Assembly: GCA_021234155.1 (NCBI GenBank)
Contig: JAJEKV010000214.1
Coordinates: forward strand, 312,001 to 376,000
Direction of reading: 5' to 3'
Origin: Isoetes taiwanensis
Lineage: Eukaryota > Streptophyta > Lycopodiopsida > Isoetales > Isoetaceae
DNA length: 64,000 nucleotides
Part shown: one piece after another, positions 13,930 through 23,382 of the stretch
Numbering within the stretch: the stretch's first letter is position 1
Layout: each line of letters starts with the position of its first letter
Made by a program: the position numbers and the translations under genes
Notes under the pieces: generated by a model
Told to the model about the DNA's origin: nothing
The model's database searches: none
Seen by the model: the letters and a program-made list of their open reading frames with translations, nothing else

Positions 13930-14520
13930 CATCCCCTCCCCCTTTTCTTTTTGCTCCCCTTGGGTGTTGTCCCCAAAAAAGCATGAACAAGTTTAGCCTT
14001 ATCCTTGAACTCTTTCTTGTCAATCCCTCCTTAGGATTGAGTCTCTTGGGTTGCTTTCACATTTATGTCTACCTAATGATTTTCTCTTTGCGGTCGACCT
14101 TAAGTGCGGTTATCACCATGTCTCTATTTGGCCTCCTCCTTGCACTTTTGGGTTTTGAGCTCGAAGGTCGTTTTTACGTCTTTAATGTCCTCCCCTTTGG
14201 TCTTGCTTCGCTCCTTTTGTCTTTACCAAATTAGTTAGGCAGGTTAGTTGGTTTTTGGCGGGGCGGGGAATTCATTGCTTGCCCTATGTCGATGATATTT
14301 TGTTTCTATGCCAGTCCCTCCCCGAGTCTCTCAGTTGGCGTCATTGCCGACTTCCGGCAGGCGGTTTTCTCTTGGCATGGAAAAAGTGTGGTTTTGGTCT
14401 CTCCTGCACAATCTTTTTAGGCTTCATAGTAGATGCACAAGAAGGTTTCTTCGCATTTCTCGGGCCAAAAGGGGCGGGTTTTGTCTCTTTGTTCTACCTT
14501 GTTAGCCTCGGTATGTCACT
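13930..14520 (+). pseudogene. DIRS-type reverse transcriptase (frameshifted)
   Basis: In order: an SPLGVVPKK-like entry block with KSMNKFSLIL (13980-14010, RT region 1-2); motif A as FAVDLKCGYHHV with the catalytic Asp codon at 14096; then LGFELEGRFYVFNVLPFGLAS (motif B region, 14150-14210); motif C as YVDD at 14285-14296; and FLGFIVDAQEGF (14420-14450), a block typical of DIRS reverse transcriptases. Adjacent motifs lie in different frames (motif A versus motif B, and again after motif B), so the gene is dead, but catalytic Asp codons are conserved. An intact protein would copy the element RNA into a circular DNA intermediate. Confidence 0.8.
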
Positions 14521-14754
14521 CCCTCCGCCATATTGCTTTCGGTTTCTTGGTTTTATCCGGTCCTGCGCCCTAGTCACGGGCCATTTGTGTCTTTGCCTTG
14601 ACTTGGGGCCTCCATTCAATTCACGTGATCTTGACCTTTGGGATACCCCTCTCCTTGTCCCCTCTTGCGTCCGCGGAAATCCGGCTTTGGGAAGGCGGTT
14701 ATCACGTCATTTCGGTGAGCCCCTGTTTGGCCCCCTTTGTGCTCAAATCTACCG

Positions 14755-15550
14755 CAGGTTTTGATGCTAGCGATGAGGGATGGGCGGCTGGCTTTCCGTC
14801 CCGGATCTCGGCTTCTCTCTCCTTCACGGTGTTTTCGGCGGATGATCGCCCTCAATCTTCCACTTGGCGAACGAACTCTTTGCTCTTTCCGGATCTTGCG
14901 GCGGTGTGCTCTCCGATTCTTTGTTTGGATCGGCGTGATGCTTCGCGGGGATAACGAGAATGTGTTTTACTACATTCTGAGTGGCGGTTCCGCGATCTCA
15001 GGCACTTCATTTTTGCTTCTAGAAGTACTAATTTTTGCTCTCGAGTATCATATTCGGTTGGAGCGGTATGGGTTCCCGCGGTTGGAAAATGAGTGGGCTG
15101 ATTATCTTTCAAAGATCAGGGCCTTTGATGAGTTTTCCTTATCTCCCTCTGTTTTCATCTCTTGGGTAGGGGCCCCTCATCATGTGGATCGTTTTGCTAG
15201 CCTTCTAATGCCTTGCTGCGGGTTTTCAATACTAAGGATTGTTACCCTCAGGATTGCGCTGATCGCGTTTGTCTTATGATTGGCATTTGTTCAATAACTC
15301 TTTTTTCCTCCACTGCCTTGATTCTGAGGTGTTTGCATCATGCGTCTTTGCGAGAGCACATCTTACACTAGTTGTTTTGCTTGGCCACCACCGCACCTTG
15401 GTGGCGTTGCTTCTTTGTCGACTCCTCTTCTTGGCAGCCCTTTGTTCGCGCGATAGGTTTTCTTTCATGAATTCACATGCCTTACTCCCTTCACTCTCTT
15501 CTCGCATTGCGGGCTCGTGCGGCATGCGCATTATTTGCCTTACGTTGTAA
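14755..15550 (+). pseudogene. DIRS-type RNase H and downstream pol region (frameshifted)
   Basis: The start reads FDASDEGWAAGF, with the first catalytic Asp. STWR follows near 14860, then, in a shifted frame, the expected ELFALSG block carrying the Glu. The last part reads EYHIRLERYGFPRLENEWAD, YLSKIRAFDEFSLSPSVF and HHVDRFAS (15050-15200). This is the characteristic DIRS/Ngaro order of RNase H end and linker. Continuing phases up to about 15540 still look like decayed coding (a WHLFNN block followed by WW- and H-rich segments). RNase H would remove RNA from the hybrid. Several frameshifts and stops are visible. Confidence 0.8.
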
Positions 15551-15659
15551 TTTTTCCATTGAATAGATCTTTCTTGTTTTTCTTCTAGTAGGTTTTTGTT
15601 TTTGTAGTTCTAGGTTATATTTGATAATTTAGGGTTGGTTGGCATTGCTTTGATGGTTT

Positions 15660-16660
15660 GAGACTTATTATAGGTTGTTTGACTCTTTGTGTTTTTGTCT
15701 CGTTTTTCGGATACCTTACCTTTCTTGGCGATCCCTCTTTGCCCTTCTTTGCCTCGGCATTGGTGTGTCCTCGGTCCGGTGCATCGTCTACCTTGCTTTC
15801 GGTTATTCCTCACTTTGGCTATCCTTTTCGTCCCGATTGGTGCAGCTCCGGCGATTCTGACTCTACACGCCTCCTCCCTACATGTCATGGCGTTTTTCTC
15901 CCTCGTTGGTATCGCGTCGCGGTCCCTAACTCCATAGGTATCGCGTCTGCGCTTATCGCCTTTTTATAAGCTTGATCAACTTCCCAACTCCTTGCTCTGC
16001 GCCCTTCCTACCTTGGTTGGTCAAAGCGGCCCCACGTGTCCATAGCCCGCCGGCGGGTGCGTCTACCTTTTGTGCGGCTCCGCGTTAAGCCAAATCATTT
16101 CGTGCTTGCCCCGATCCACGACCCATTGGCGTAGTATTATGAAAGCATGCCTTGTCACCATCTTGCTTTCTTTGGTTTCCGCCATTATCACGAGGCCTTG
16201 CATGTCCCCGAATTGGCGGCGATCTTTCTTTTTTCCGATCATGTCCGGTTGTTTATCATAAAATCCAAATCACGACCAAAATTTCTGGCGCGGTCGGGGA
16301 GGTCCTCATTGCTTTCGCACTTTTTCTCCCTCTGTCCGGTGATGTTCTTTACCGCGTTTATTATGCACTTTGTGGTTTTCGCACCTTTGACCCGCCGTCC
16401 CGGTGTAAGCTTCGCTCTTCCTTAGCTTCCTCCCCGTTATCATATGCGGTTGCCGCTCACGGTGGTTTGAGTCTTTCGTCTTATCGGCTTGGAGCCACCG
16501 GGAGTTTGGCACCCATCGAGGTGTCGTGGGGGCGCCACCATGGCTTTCTTCCAGATCCGCCGGACATTGTCGCGTTCCATGGGCGTTGGTGGCTGCCTCC
16601 TCCCATTCGGCGCTATATTCTTCCCGCGCCTCATTGTTTCTGCGCCACCTTGGTCTTTGG
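15660..16660 (+). pseudogene. probable tyrosine recombinase of the DIRS element (decayed)
   Basis: This occupies the position of the recombinase ORF, between pol and the B1-A2-B2 end. A long frame at 16152-16907 contains SSYRLGATGSLAPIEVSWG followed by IVAFHGRWW. This resembles the HxxR box and GRW block of DIRS-type tyrosine recombinases (usually H-S-F/L-R-x-G-A-A/T ... G-R-W). The histidine of HxxR appears replaced, and I cannot place the catalytic tyrosine with certainty. The assignment rests on these short motifs and the element architecture. Confidence 0.55.
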
Positions 16661-16680
16661 TAGGTTCCTCTTCTATCGAC

Positions 16681-16713
16681 CCACTTGTTGTCTTAGGACC
16701 CATCCTAGGAATG
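16681..16713 (+). repeat. DIRS repeat B1
   Basis: Thirty-three bases beginning CCACTTGTTG and ending CCTAGGAATG, identical to 17417-17449. It runs straight into A2, so the B1-A2 junction represents the joined ends of a circular intermediate. The stretch CCTAGGATGG..CCATCCTAGG-type symmetry includes the palindrome CCTAGG. Confidence 0.9.
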
Positions 16714-16872
16714 CTTCGGTTCTATTGCTAGCAATAGAGCCGCCATCCACTGGATGGGGGCATCCTCAACTCCTTTCCCTTTTTTATAGTCCATTTTTCC
16801 TCCTCTTTGGTTATCGGCGTTCTCCTTGGGCTTGTTTTTCCCTATTTCTGGGCCTCTGCACGGTTTCCGCCC
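16710..16872 (+). repeat. DIRS repeat A2
   Basis: Internal copy of the left terminus (A1, 10974-11140), including the dyad GGTTCTATTG / CAATAGAGCC. It overlaps B1 by the AATG core. Beyond 16872 the similarity to the region after A1 becomes weak. Confidence 0.85.
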
Positions 16873-17416
16873 CTCCCTCCCTCTACAGCCGGTTCTGCGT
16901 GGCTTGATGGTTTATTTTTTGTCTCTTTTCATTCTCGGCGTGGCCTTTCACCAGCCTCAGGCGGTACCAGCCGTCATTTTAAATCGTTTGGCTTTTTCTT
17001 TTTAAATGCCGGTTGGTCGGCCAGGTGATATTCTCTCGGCGTGGCCCTGCGGCCTCCGAGTTGTTTTCTTTTCCATCATGTCGGCATTCGGTTACGCCTT
17101 TTTCATTTTTCATTATATGTTGTCCGAGTTCCTTGTTTTTGTTGGGATGGGGCTCGCGATGCTGGCGGGGCCGGGGGGTAATTGTTCACAGGACCTTGGG
17201 CATCGATCGTCTTCCTTTGATTTCGTCTCACCCCTCTTCCTGTACGGGCCCAGTGGCAGAAACATCATATTTTTTCTCTTCGTGCTCTCGGTGGTTGTCT
17301 AGTTTCGGAGCACTCAAAATTTTCAAAGTTCTTTTTCATAGTTCTATCCCAGTAGGGGAATCAATTGTGTACTCTACGATTTTGCAAAGCTCAATGAGAA
17401 CACCACTTCACTTCGG

Positions 17417-17449
17417 CCACTTGTTGTCTTAGGACCCATCCTAGGAATG
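17417..17449 (+). repeat. DIRS repeat B2 (right terminus)
   Basis: Identical to B1 over 33 bases. After the AATG core the sequence changes to TGCCATACATG, which restores the interrupted ORF. The remnant at 6727-6752 (minus) is a diverged copy of the same end. Confidence 0.9.
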
Positions 17450-17532
17450 TGCCATACATGTCTGAGGGAATAGCACCATGCCACAAAATTCTTGATATTG
17501 GTCGACCTCCACTTTATGAGATGGCATTGTAG
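17449..17532 (+). pseudogene. 3' half of the ORF interrupted by the DIRS element
   Basis: Continuing in the phase of 10788-10977, the frame reads VPYMSEGIAPCHKILDIGRP and PLYEMAL, then TAG at 17530. A GTAAAG donor-like sequence follows at once. The family is not recognised. The continuity over the junction is the main point; it could be coincidental for 27 codons, though the residues look protein-like. Confidence 0.4.
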
Positions 17533-18117
17533 GTAAAGCCTTGTCAAGATATGTGTGTAATTCAATCAAGACTGTTAAGAGTCCATCTCAACCTATTAAA
17601 AGTCGTATTTAATTAAAGTGGGACAAATCTTGAATTTTGGGACTCGGACTGAAAATGGGGCTCATATTGATATCAAAATTTCACACTGGTTCACAATATT
17701 TTCTTACAGAATTTCCAAATAAATAGTTGAGAAAGTTGGCGAGGTGAGATCGAAAGGGGAGGGGAGGGGGGAAGGCGGGAGTGAGAAAGGGGGGGGAGAA
17801 GAGGGGCAAGGAGAAGAGGGGCAAGGGAAGGGGCAAGGGAGAAGAAGGGGCAAGGGGGAAGGGGGCAAGGGAAAAACATGGCAAAAGGGAGGGGGAGGGA
17901 AGGAGGGAGGGAAGGAGAAATGGGGAAGGTGGGCAAAGGGGAGGGTTAGGAACGAGAGTTGGAGAGGGAGAGGATCACCCCTTCAAAAAAATAAATAAAA
18001 ACAACTAAATATTATAAATTAAAGAAAAACAATTAAAATCTCATATTAAAATAGAAATTAAATATTACGTAATAAAAATAAATAAAAAATTACTAAATGA
18101 AATTCTAGAATTCTCAA
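17533..18117. other. purine-rich low-complexity block and AT-rich flank
   Basis: From about 17745 to 17975 the plus strand is almost only G and A (GGGGAAGGGGCAAGGG-like units, no fixed period). After 17985 it becomes very AT-rich. ORFs on both strands across the block are low-complexity artefacts. No gene is seen. Confidence 0.7.
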
Positions 18118-18143
18118 CCTTCTCGACTCACTAGTCGAGAAGG
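18118..18143. repeat. TCGA-type hairpin, outlying copy of the 20.5-kb array motif
   Basis: CCTTCTCGACT, then CACT, then AGTCGAGAAGG: an 11-base perfect stem with a short loop. The same stem sequence forms the core of each unit in the array at 20.5-21.2 kb. Confidence 0.8.
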
Positions 18144-19821
18144 CATAAGGCTATGCAAGCCCATCGCCTTGCCTCCCCCAAAGCGCAGAGAGAGAGAGAC
18201 TAAGGTAGCTATATTCCACACTTGCTCAGAAGATAACCACCACGGTCCAAAAGGAAGTCAACCAACAACAAACAACACAAGCAAATTATAGCACTAGCAT
18301 CTCGGGCGCCCTCCACTCCGTCGTGTTAGCATCTCGCCCTCTCGACTGGGATACCGAGATTGCCTCCAGTCTCTAGAGCGTGGAGCATAGCTCCGTAAGG
18401 GATCTCTCAAGAACGAACTAACGCAAGGCATTGCTTCAACAAGAACTAAGGGAGTAGCGAAATGTGGATTCCGCCCCTGTTCAAGAGCTTTTCCGCCCCT
18501 GTTAGGTAATGCAAAGAAAAGCAAGAAGAAAGCTTCAGATCAGAACTCTGGCCGCCTATTATTCTCTGCATTCCAATGTCATTCCAATGTCTTGAATGTT
18601 TAAGGCTTTGCAGAGCTGGATCTTGACCTTCTCCGTTATAGAGAAGAAGATTGCCGGAAGAAAATAAGCATTTGGCGATATAGCAGAGGCGGCTGCAGAT
18701 TAGGTAAATTTTGAAGGCGGTGCCAGAGATAGCAGAGATAGCAGCCGATATCACAGCCGCTTGAAGCGCCGCCGCTTGAAGCGCCTCATCGATCTGCCAG
18801 TTTCTCAGCACAAAACAAGAAGAATAAAACATCTTGTTTTGTTTTTCTGTCCGCCATTATGCTTCATCCTGCTTACTTAAAGAATGGGCTGGGGTTATGC
18901 AATCCGATGGGGAATAATCCAACAGAGGGTCTGAAGAGCGCATTCCGGCCCGGATTCTGTTTGTGGAGTTGGTTTTGCTGCATCTGCCTCTGTTTCGAAA
19001 TGGGCAGCTCCGTAGCCTTGAGGCCGGTTTGTTTCTGCTAAAACAGACATGCTATTCTTCTCCTTTTGCAGAATAAGGTGTTATTGCATAGCAACCTTGA
19101 GCTAAACTAAGGAGGCGGTCAGGCCTAATACGAAGAAAAACAAATCTGTGCTAAGAATGACGAAAAGATCCACCGGAAGAAGAGGGCTTGAAAACCATCG
19201 GATGGAGTTTACGGTAGCGGTAAGAGGTTCTTGGCAGAATGCAGACCTCATTCATTTTTATTGCCTTTGTTTCTTTGCTTTTACTTTATTCTTCTTGTCT
19301 TGCTACTTACTGCCCTCATCGATCTGCCAGTTTCTCAGCGCCCTGATTTCGTCGCCCTTTACCTGAGCGATCCAGATTCGCAGGGCCCTGATGATCTGAA
19401 GATTACAGAAGCTTATAGTACTGAAGATTACTGAAGATTATAGTAAGCTTGGCCGGGATGCAGATTCAAAGGGCAAAGGGCCGGGATGCAGGTAAATCTA
19501 TATCTCTTGCTGTTTAAGCTGTGTCTCTGTTCTTCTACTTGATGCCTTCTGTTCTTCTTCTTGATACCGTATTAATCTAAATCAAAATCGTCAATGCATG
19601 CAGTGCAGAATAAGAAGCTTAGCAAGAAACGGGGATGACTTCTCAAGAAACAAGCCTGTAGATTTCCAGGTCTCCCCTGCTCCACATCCACACCAGGACT
19701 CCGAATCAATTTTGTCGGAGCTATGGCTATGCAGATTATGGCAGATCAATTTCTTCCGGAAAGAGTCCAAGTGGTACAACGTATCTCCGGCTTAAAGGTG
19801 TGTGTACCAAATTTTTCAAAA
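18144..19821. other. no confident gene; a 26-bp direct repeat
   Basis: Short ORFs exist on both strands (for example 18294-18524 minus and 19148-19366 plus) without recognisable domains. The 26-base sequence starting CCTCATCGATCTGCCAGTTT occurs at 18784-18809 and exactly again at 19314-19339. CCGCCCCTGTT is repeated at 18472 and 18495. The block could be a decayed LTR-type element, but I see no PBS or coding proof. Confidence 0.35.
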
Positions 19822-19956
19822 TTTAAATATGGGTGGGAAAAAGAAGCGGGGTATAGGAAACATTGGTTTAAATATGGGTGGGAAAAAAAAGCGGGGTATA
19901 GGAAACATTCGTTTAAATATGGGTGGGAAAAAAAAGCGGGGTATAGAAATAACATT
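19822..19956 (+). repeat. 45-bp tandem repeat, three copies
   Basis: Units start at 19822, 19867 and 19912, each beginning TTTAAATATGGGTGGGAAAA. The period is a multiple of three, so one frame encodes three copies of a 15-residue unit (FKYGWEKKAGYRKHS) within the 93-codon ORF 19723-20004. There is no sign that this protein is real apart from the preserved frame. Confidence 0.9.
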
Positions 19957-20500
19957 GGAAAAAAATTAAAAAAATATCATATATGGGGGATATTTGAAAA
20001 ATAAGAATGTGCGGTATAATATGGTGTTGAAATCGGTAATGGTAGGCTACATAGATATTGATTTTAAATTTTAAAGTTTTAGACCTTGAAAGAAGATTAT
20101 TTAAAATAAAATTAAAAACTTCCTTAGTAATATCTTCTTGTCATCTAAAATAGGGTTGTTGTGGGCTTCTTTGTTGTAAGCAACATAGGATCATTTTTGG
20201 GGTATGTTCTATCACCATGTTCTATGATGCCTTGGGTTTTTAAAGGATGTGGCCATTGAGATATGTGTCTAGGGATGACATAAGAAACAATGGCGCCACC
20301 CCTCATGTACCAAATCCTTTCCTTTTCAAAAGTGTATGCCCCCCCCCCCACCCCACGATTTGAACTTTTAACCATGGATAGAGAAAAATCGAGTATAATG
20401 TGCACTTAAGAAAGGGGTGTCAGTGGCCATATAACACACTTGGTTAGGATGAGATAAGTTGACAAATTTATAAATAATTAAAAGCGCATTTTTGCTCTTA
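19957..20500. other. no gene seen
   Basis: AT-rich DNA with a C run at about 20339-20352. Nothing else is supported. Confidence 0.5.
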
Positions 20501-21222
20501 GGCTGCTTTTTCTCGACTTCATGAGTCGAGGTGAGTCGTAGGAAATTTATGGGGAGGGTATTTTTTCATAGAAAATACATAGAATGTTTGAAGGTTATTC
20601 ATTTTCGACCTTCTGGGACTCGAGCTTTGAAATTGCCCTTTTTTTCACTTTGGAGGTTGCCTTTTTTAAACTTGAGTCGAGAAAGGCCCTCAACTCCATT
20701 TTAAACTTTGGTACGCCTTTCGTTTCCCGAGTCGAAGACTCCTATTATAAAACTGCGTTTCGGCTTTGAAACACGCCTTTCTCGACTCGCTGGTCGAAAA
20801 ATACTCCTTCCTAAAATAAAACTGCGTTTACGGCTTTAAGTGCCTTTCGACTTCGAGTGGGAAGGCAACACTATAAAACTGCGTTTACGGCTTTGTGCGC
20901 CTTTTCGATTTCGCTGAGTCGAAAGGCATATATAAAACTGCGTTTTTTAAGCTTTGGTACGCCTTTCTCGACTGCCCGAGTTGAGAAAGACCATATTATA
21001 AAAAACAAGTTTTTGGCTTTGAGCTGCCTTTCGACTCGCGAGTCGAAAAGACCTCTTTGACTATAAAATCTGGCGTTTTTAAACTTTGAGTTGCCTTTCT
21101 CGATTTCGCGAGTGAGAAAGGCCTCCGGACCCATAAACCTGCGTTTTTTGGCTTTGTTTGCCTTTCTCGACTATGGGAGAAAAGGCCTTCTAACCCCCTA
21201 AAACTGCCTTTCTCATGCTGTA
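20500..21222. repeat. hairpin-bearing minisatellite, about 11 units of ~60-67 bp
   Basis: Each unit has a dyad of the form GCCTTTCTCGACT..AGTCGAGAAAGGC followed by a spacer ending TATAAAACTGCGTTT and then GGCTTTG. Stem starts are near 20508, 20605, 20657, 20714, 20774, 20841, 20899, 20960, 21026, 21093, 21160 and 21206. Stem length and loop sequence vary between units (for example CGCG, TGCCCG, CGCTG, TTCG), while the complementary flanks are kept. Short ORFs across the array are by-products. Confidence 0.85.
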
Positions 21223-23179
21223 TTTTCCAAAACCTGCGTTTAGAACTGTGTTTTATTTTATTTTTTTGCATGTAGCATCACTTGACTAATTTGATTTTGT
21301 CTCTTGCAGTTCTTATCTCGACCAAATAGTACATGCTTGGGAGCAATGAAAAGATCAGTTCATTAAAGAAAGGTGCCAGAAGAGGGTGGTGACATCGGTT
21401 GGACATACAAAGCGTGGCCCATTAAGGAACTCCTCATACAAATTTCTATCGATGCGTAAGTTGCTCGTGACTAGAGAGAGCTCCGCGCCCTTTGCACTAG
21501 GTGGTTCATGTGTGAAGAGGGTGTAATGATTGTGCCCATACGACCACTATGGTCTCTTCACCTTGTAATATATATTGTAATGAGCCCATTTATAAATATA
21601 AGGTATCTCAAAACTAGTATTTTTGGGTGATCAAGTAAACGATTTGCATAATTTTTGTTGGAATTTGTGATCTATTGTCTACCTACCTAAGAAAATAGAG
21701 CCAAAATGTTCAACTAACAATCTCTTTCAATTAGAACTTGATAGGTCTAATGCATGTTTGCGTTGCATTGTTCTTGTTCTCGACACGCTATCCAAGAAAA
21801 CTGGAAGAAAAGCTTGGATGCACACTAATAGACAAAAATTCCAATTATGGCCAGTTTTTGGGTCGAGGTGCTTCACAGGGTTCCGAAAAAAAATGGGAAT
21901 GGAATGAGTCCCACATTAATTAAATATGACTTTTAAGCTCTACAGGTGTTTCAATAGGAAATTAGGCTTCACAAATCTAACTCTTTGCAAGCAATAAAAT
22001 TTCAAACCTACAGAAATCATCTGTAAATAGAATAAATCTCATTATAAGAAATGCCTTGAATTACATGTAGATTCCCCTCCGAACTAGCATATCCATGTAT
22101 TAGGGTCACTCACCTTGTTCGTATGGCTAAAATATATAAATCTCTATTGGTCTTAAGCATCAAACTTAAGATGCAGGCATATTTTAAAGTCTGACATGTG
22201 AAAGCACGATCTTTCTGGTATATGCTGGCTTCTCCACGGCAACTGGATTGAACTCGTGCAGAGCCCAACCTTTGGGTGGTAGGCAGATGGAACTTGTGTG
22301 ATTGTATGCTTATGTTGCAGTACTGTGAGACCATCTATGAGTTGATGATGACAGTTGAAGAATCTATCAGGTTTGCAAAAAATTCCAAGACTTGTTGTAT
22401 GCAAAATGCAAGGCGTGCTTGGGACTTGCCAGTTGCTAAAGTTGAAATCAATCGACTAAGAACAAAATTACGAAAATGATTCTTAAATGGCCTAGGATCA
22501 AACAACAGCTAGGGTTTAGATTGTTTCCTCTTTAAAGCAGCTACCAATTCAAGGTGGCCTCTGAACCACTGACACGCTCTCATCTATCTGTGTTCCATCT
22601 CCGAGGAAGAGCGAGAACCACATAAGTAAAAACAATTCATTGTATCTTTTCCTTCCTTTTTTAAAACAGTTGAGGATCAAAAAACACCAAATTTGATGAT
22701 CGAAGAAGGGAACAGGGGGGGAAGGCACAATGCGAAAGACATATGCTAGAAGGTTTGCTGTAGATGTTTCTAAGGTTTTGGGCAAAGGTTTTATTGGGCG
22801 ATTCTTTTTTTTTTAAGTGAGTTTTATTCCAATGGTTCGATTTTGGCTATTTCTTAGTTTCCTTCCTATGATCTCGCGGGACAGGGGCCGGATTCATGGA
22901 TCCGGAAGTGGGCTGCCAGCGAGTTGCGGAATTGGTTTGGGTTGCTTCTAGTTTTGTCGCGGGGGCTCCATCGCTTTCTGGGGCATCGATTGGCCGGTTG
23001 CATTTGGGCCTTGCATCTGCTGCATCTACTCGGGATTGGCGTTATCTAGATCTGCCTGCCACCAGAATAGAGTAGAATGGGCCACAGAGCCCAAGCATAG
23101 GTGGTTACTGCTGCTAAAGTGTTACATGGAGTTGTGTTACAGTCTTGGTGTCTTGTTGGTTTGAAGCTTCTATCTGTAA
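21223..23179. other. no confident gene
   Basis: An ORF at 22276-22479 (MVGRWNLCDCMLMLQYCETI at its start; ends RLRTKLRK) has plausible composition but no family I know. A TTTCTTGCAG-like acceptor or TTGCAG occurs before YCET (22315-22320), so it could be a decayed exon. Nothing else is supported. Confidence 0.3.
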
Positions 23180-23382
23180 ATATTGTGTTGTGAAGAGACT
23201 TCCTGTGGTCGGTTTGCTGTCAGCGGCAACATAATGTTTTGTTTTTGTTTATAATACAGAGGCTGTGATGGTAGTTCTTCATATTGTGTCATGAAGAAAC
23301 CTTGTTGTGGCCGGTTTGCTGTGAGCGGCAGCATAATGTTCTGTATTTCCTTATAATATAAAGGCTGTGATGGTTGTTCTTC
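23180..23382. repeat. ~101-bp tandem duplication
   Basis: Unit 1 (23180-23280) and unit 2 (23281-23382) both run from ATATTGTG through GGCCGGTTTGCTG-like and GGCTGTGATGGT blocks to GTTCTTC, with about 12-15% differences. They are non-coding. Confidence 0.85.

Larger units (their letters stand above)
10974..17449 (+). mobile_element. DIRS-like tyrosine-recombinase retrotransposon with split direct repeats
   Basis: A 6.5-kb unit with the layout A1 - internal coding - B1 - A2 - B2, the arrangement known from PAT/Ngaro-type members of the DIRS order. A1 (10974-11140) matches A2 (16710-16872). B1 (16681-16713) is identical to B2 (17417-17449) over 33 bases. B1 runs directly into A2, and the outer ends share only the core AATG. 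Internal sequence in order: a gag-like region (to about 13250), a reverse transcriptase (13930-14520), a DIRS-type RNase H (14755-15250), and a recombinase-like region (15660-16660). All are frameshifted. No target-site duplication is present, as expected for recombinase-mediated integration. The element has much higher GC and T/C-rich coding strand usage than its flanks. Confidence 0.8.

Noticed and set aside
11667-17430. Interpreting the DIRS repeats as normal LTRs
   Set aside because: The B1-A2-B2 order, lack of target duplication, DIRS-type RT and RNase H wording, and the rejoined ORF fit a tyrosine-recombinase element better.
17681-18008. Proline/leucine-rich (minus) and glycine/lysine-rich (plus) ORFs
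   Set aside because: Artefacts of the polypurine block.
20500-21222. CRISPR-like array
   Set aside because: Repeats and spacers are both degenerate and similar between units, and the context is a plant nuclear genome with no cas genes. It is a hairpin minisatellite.
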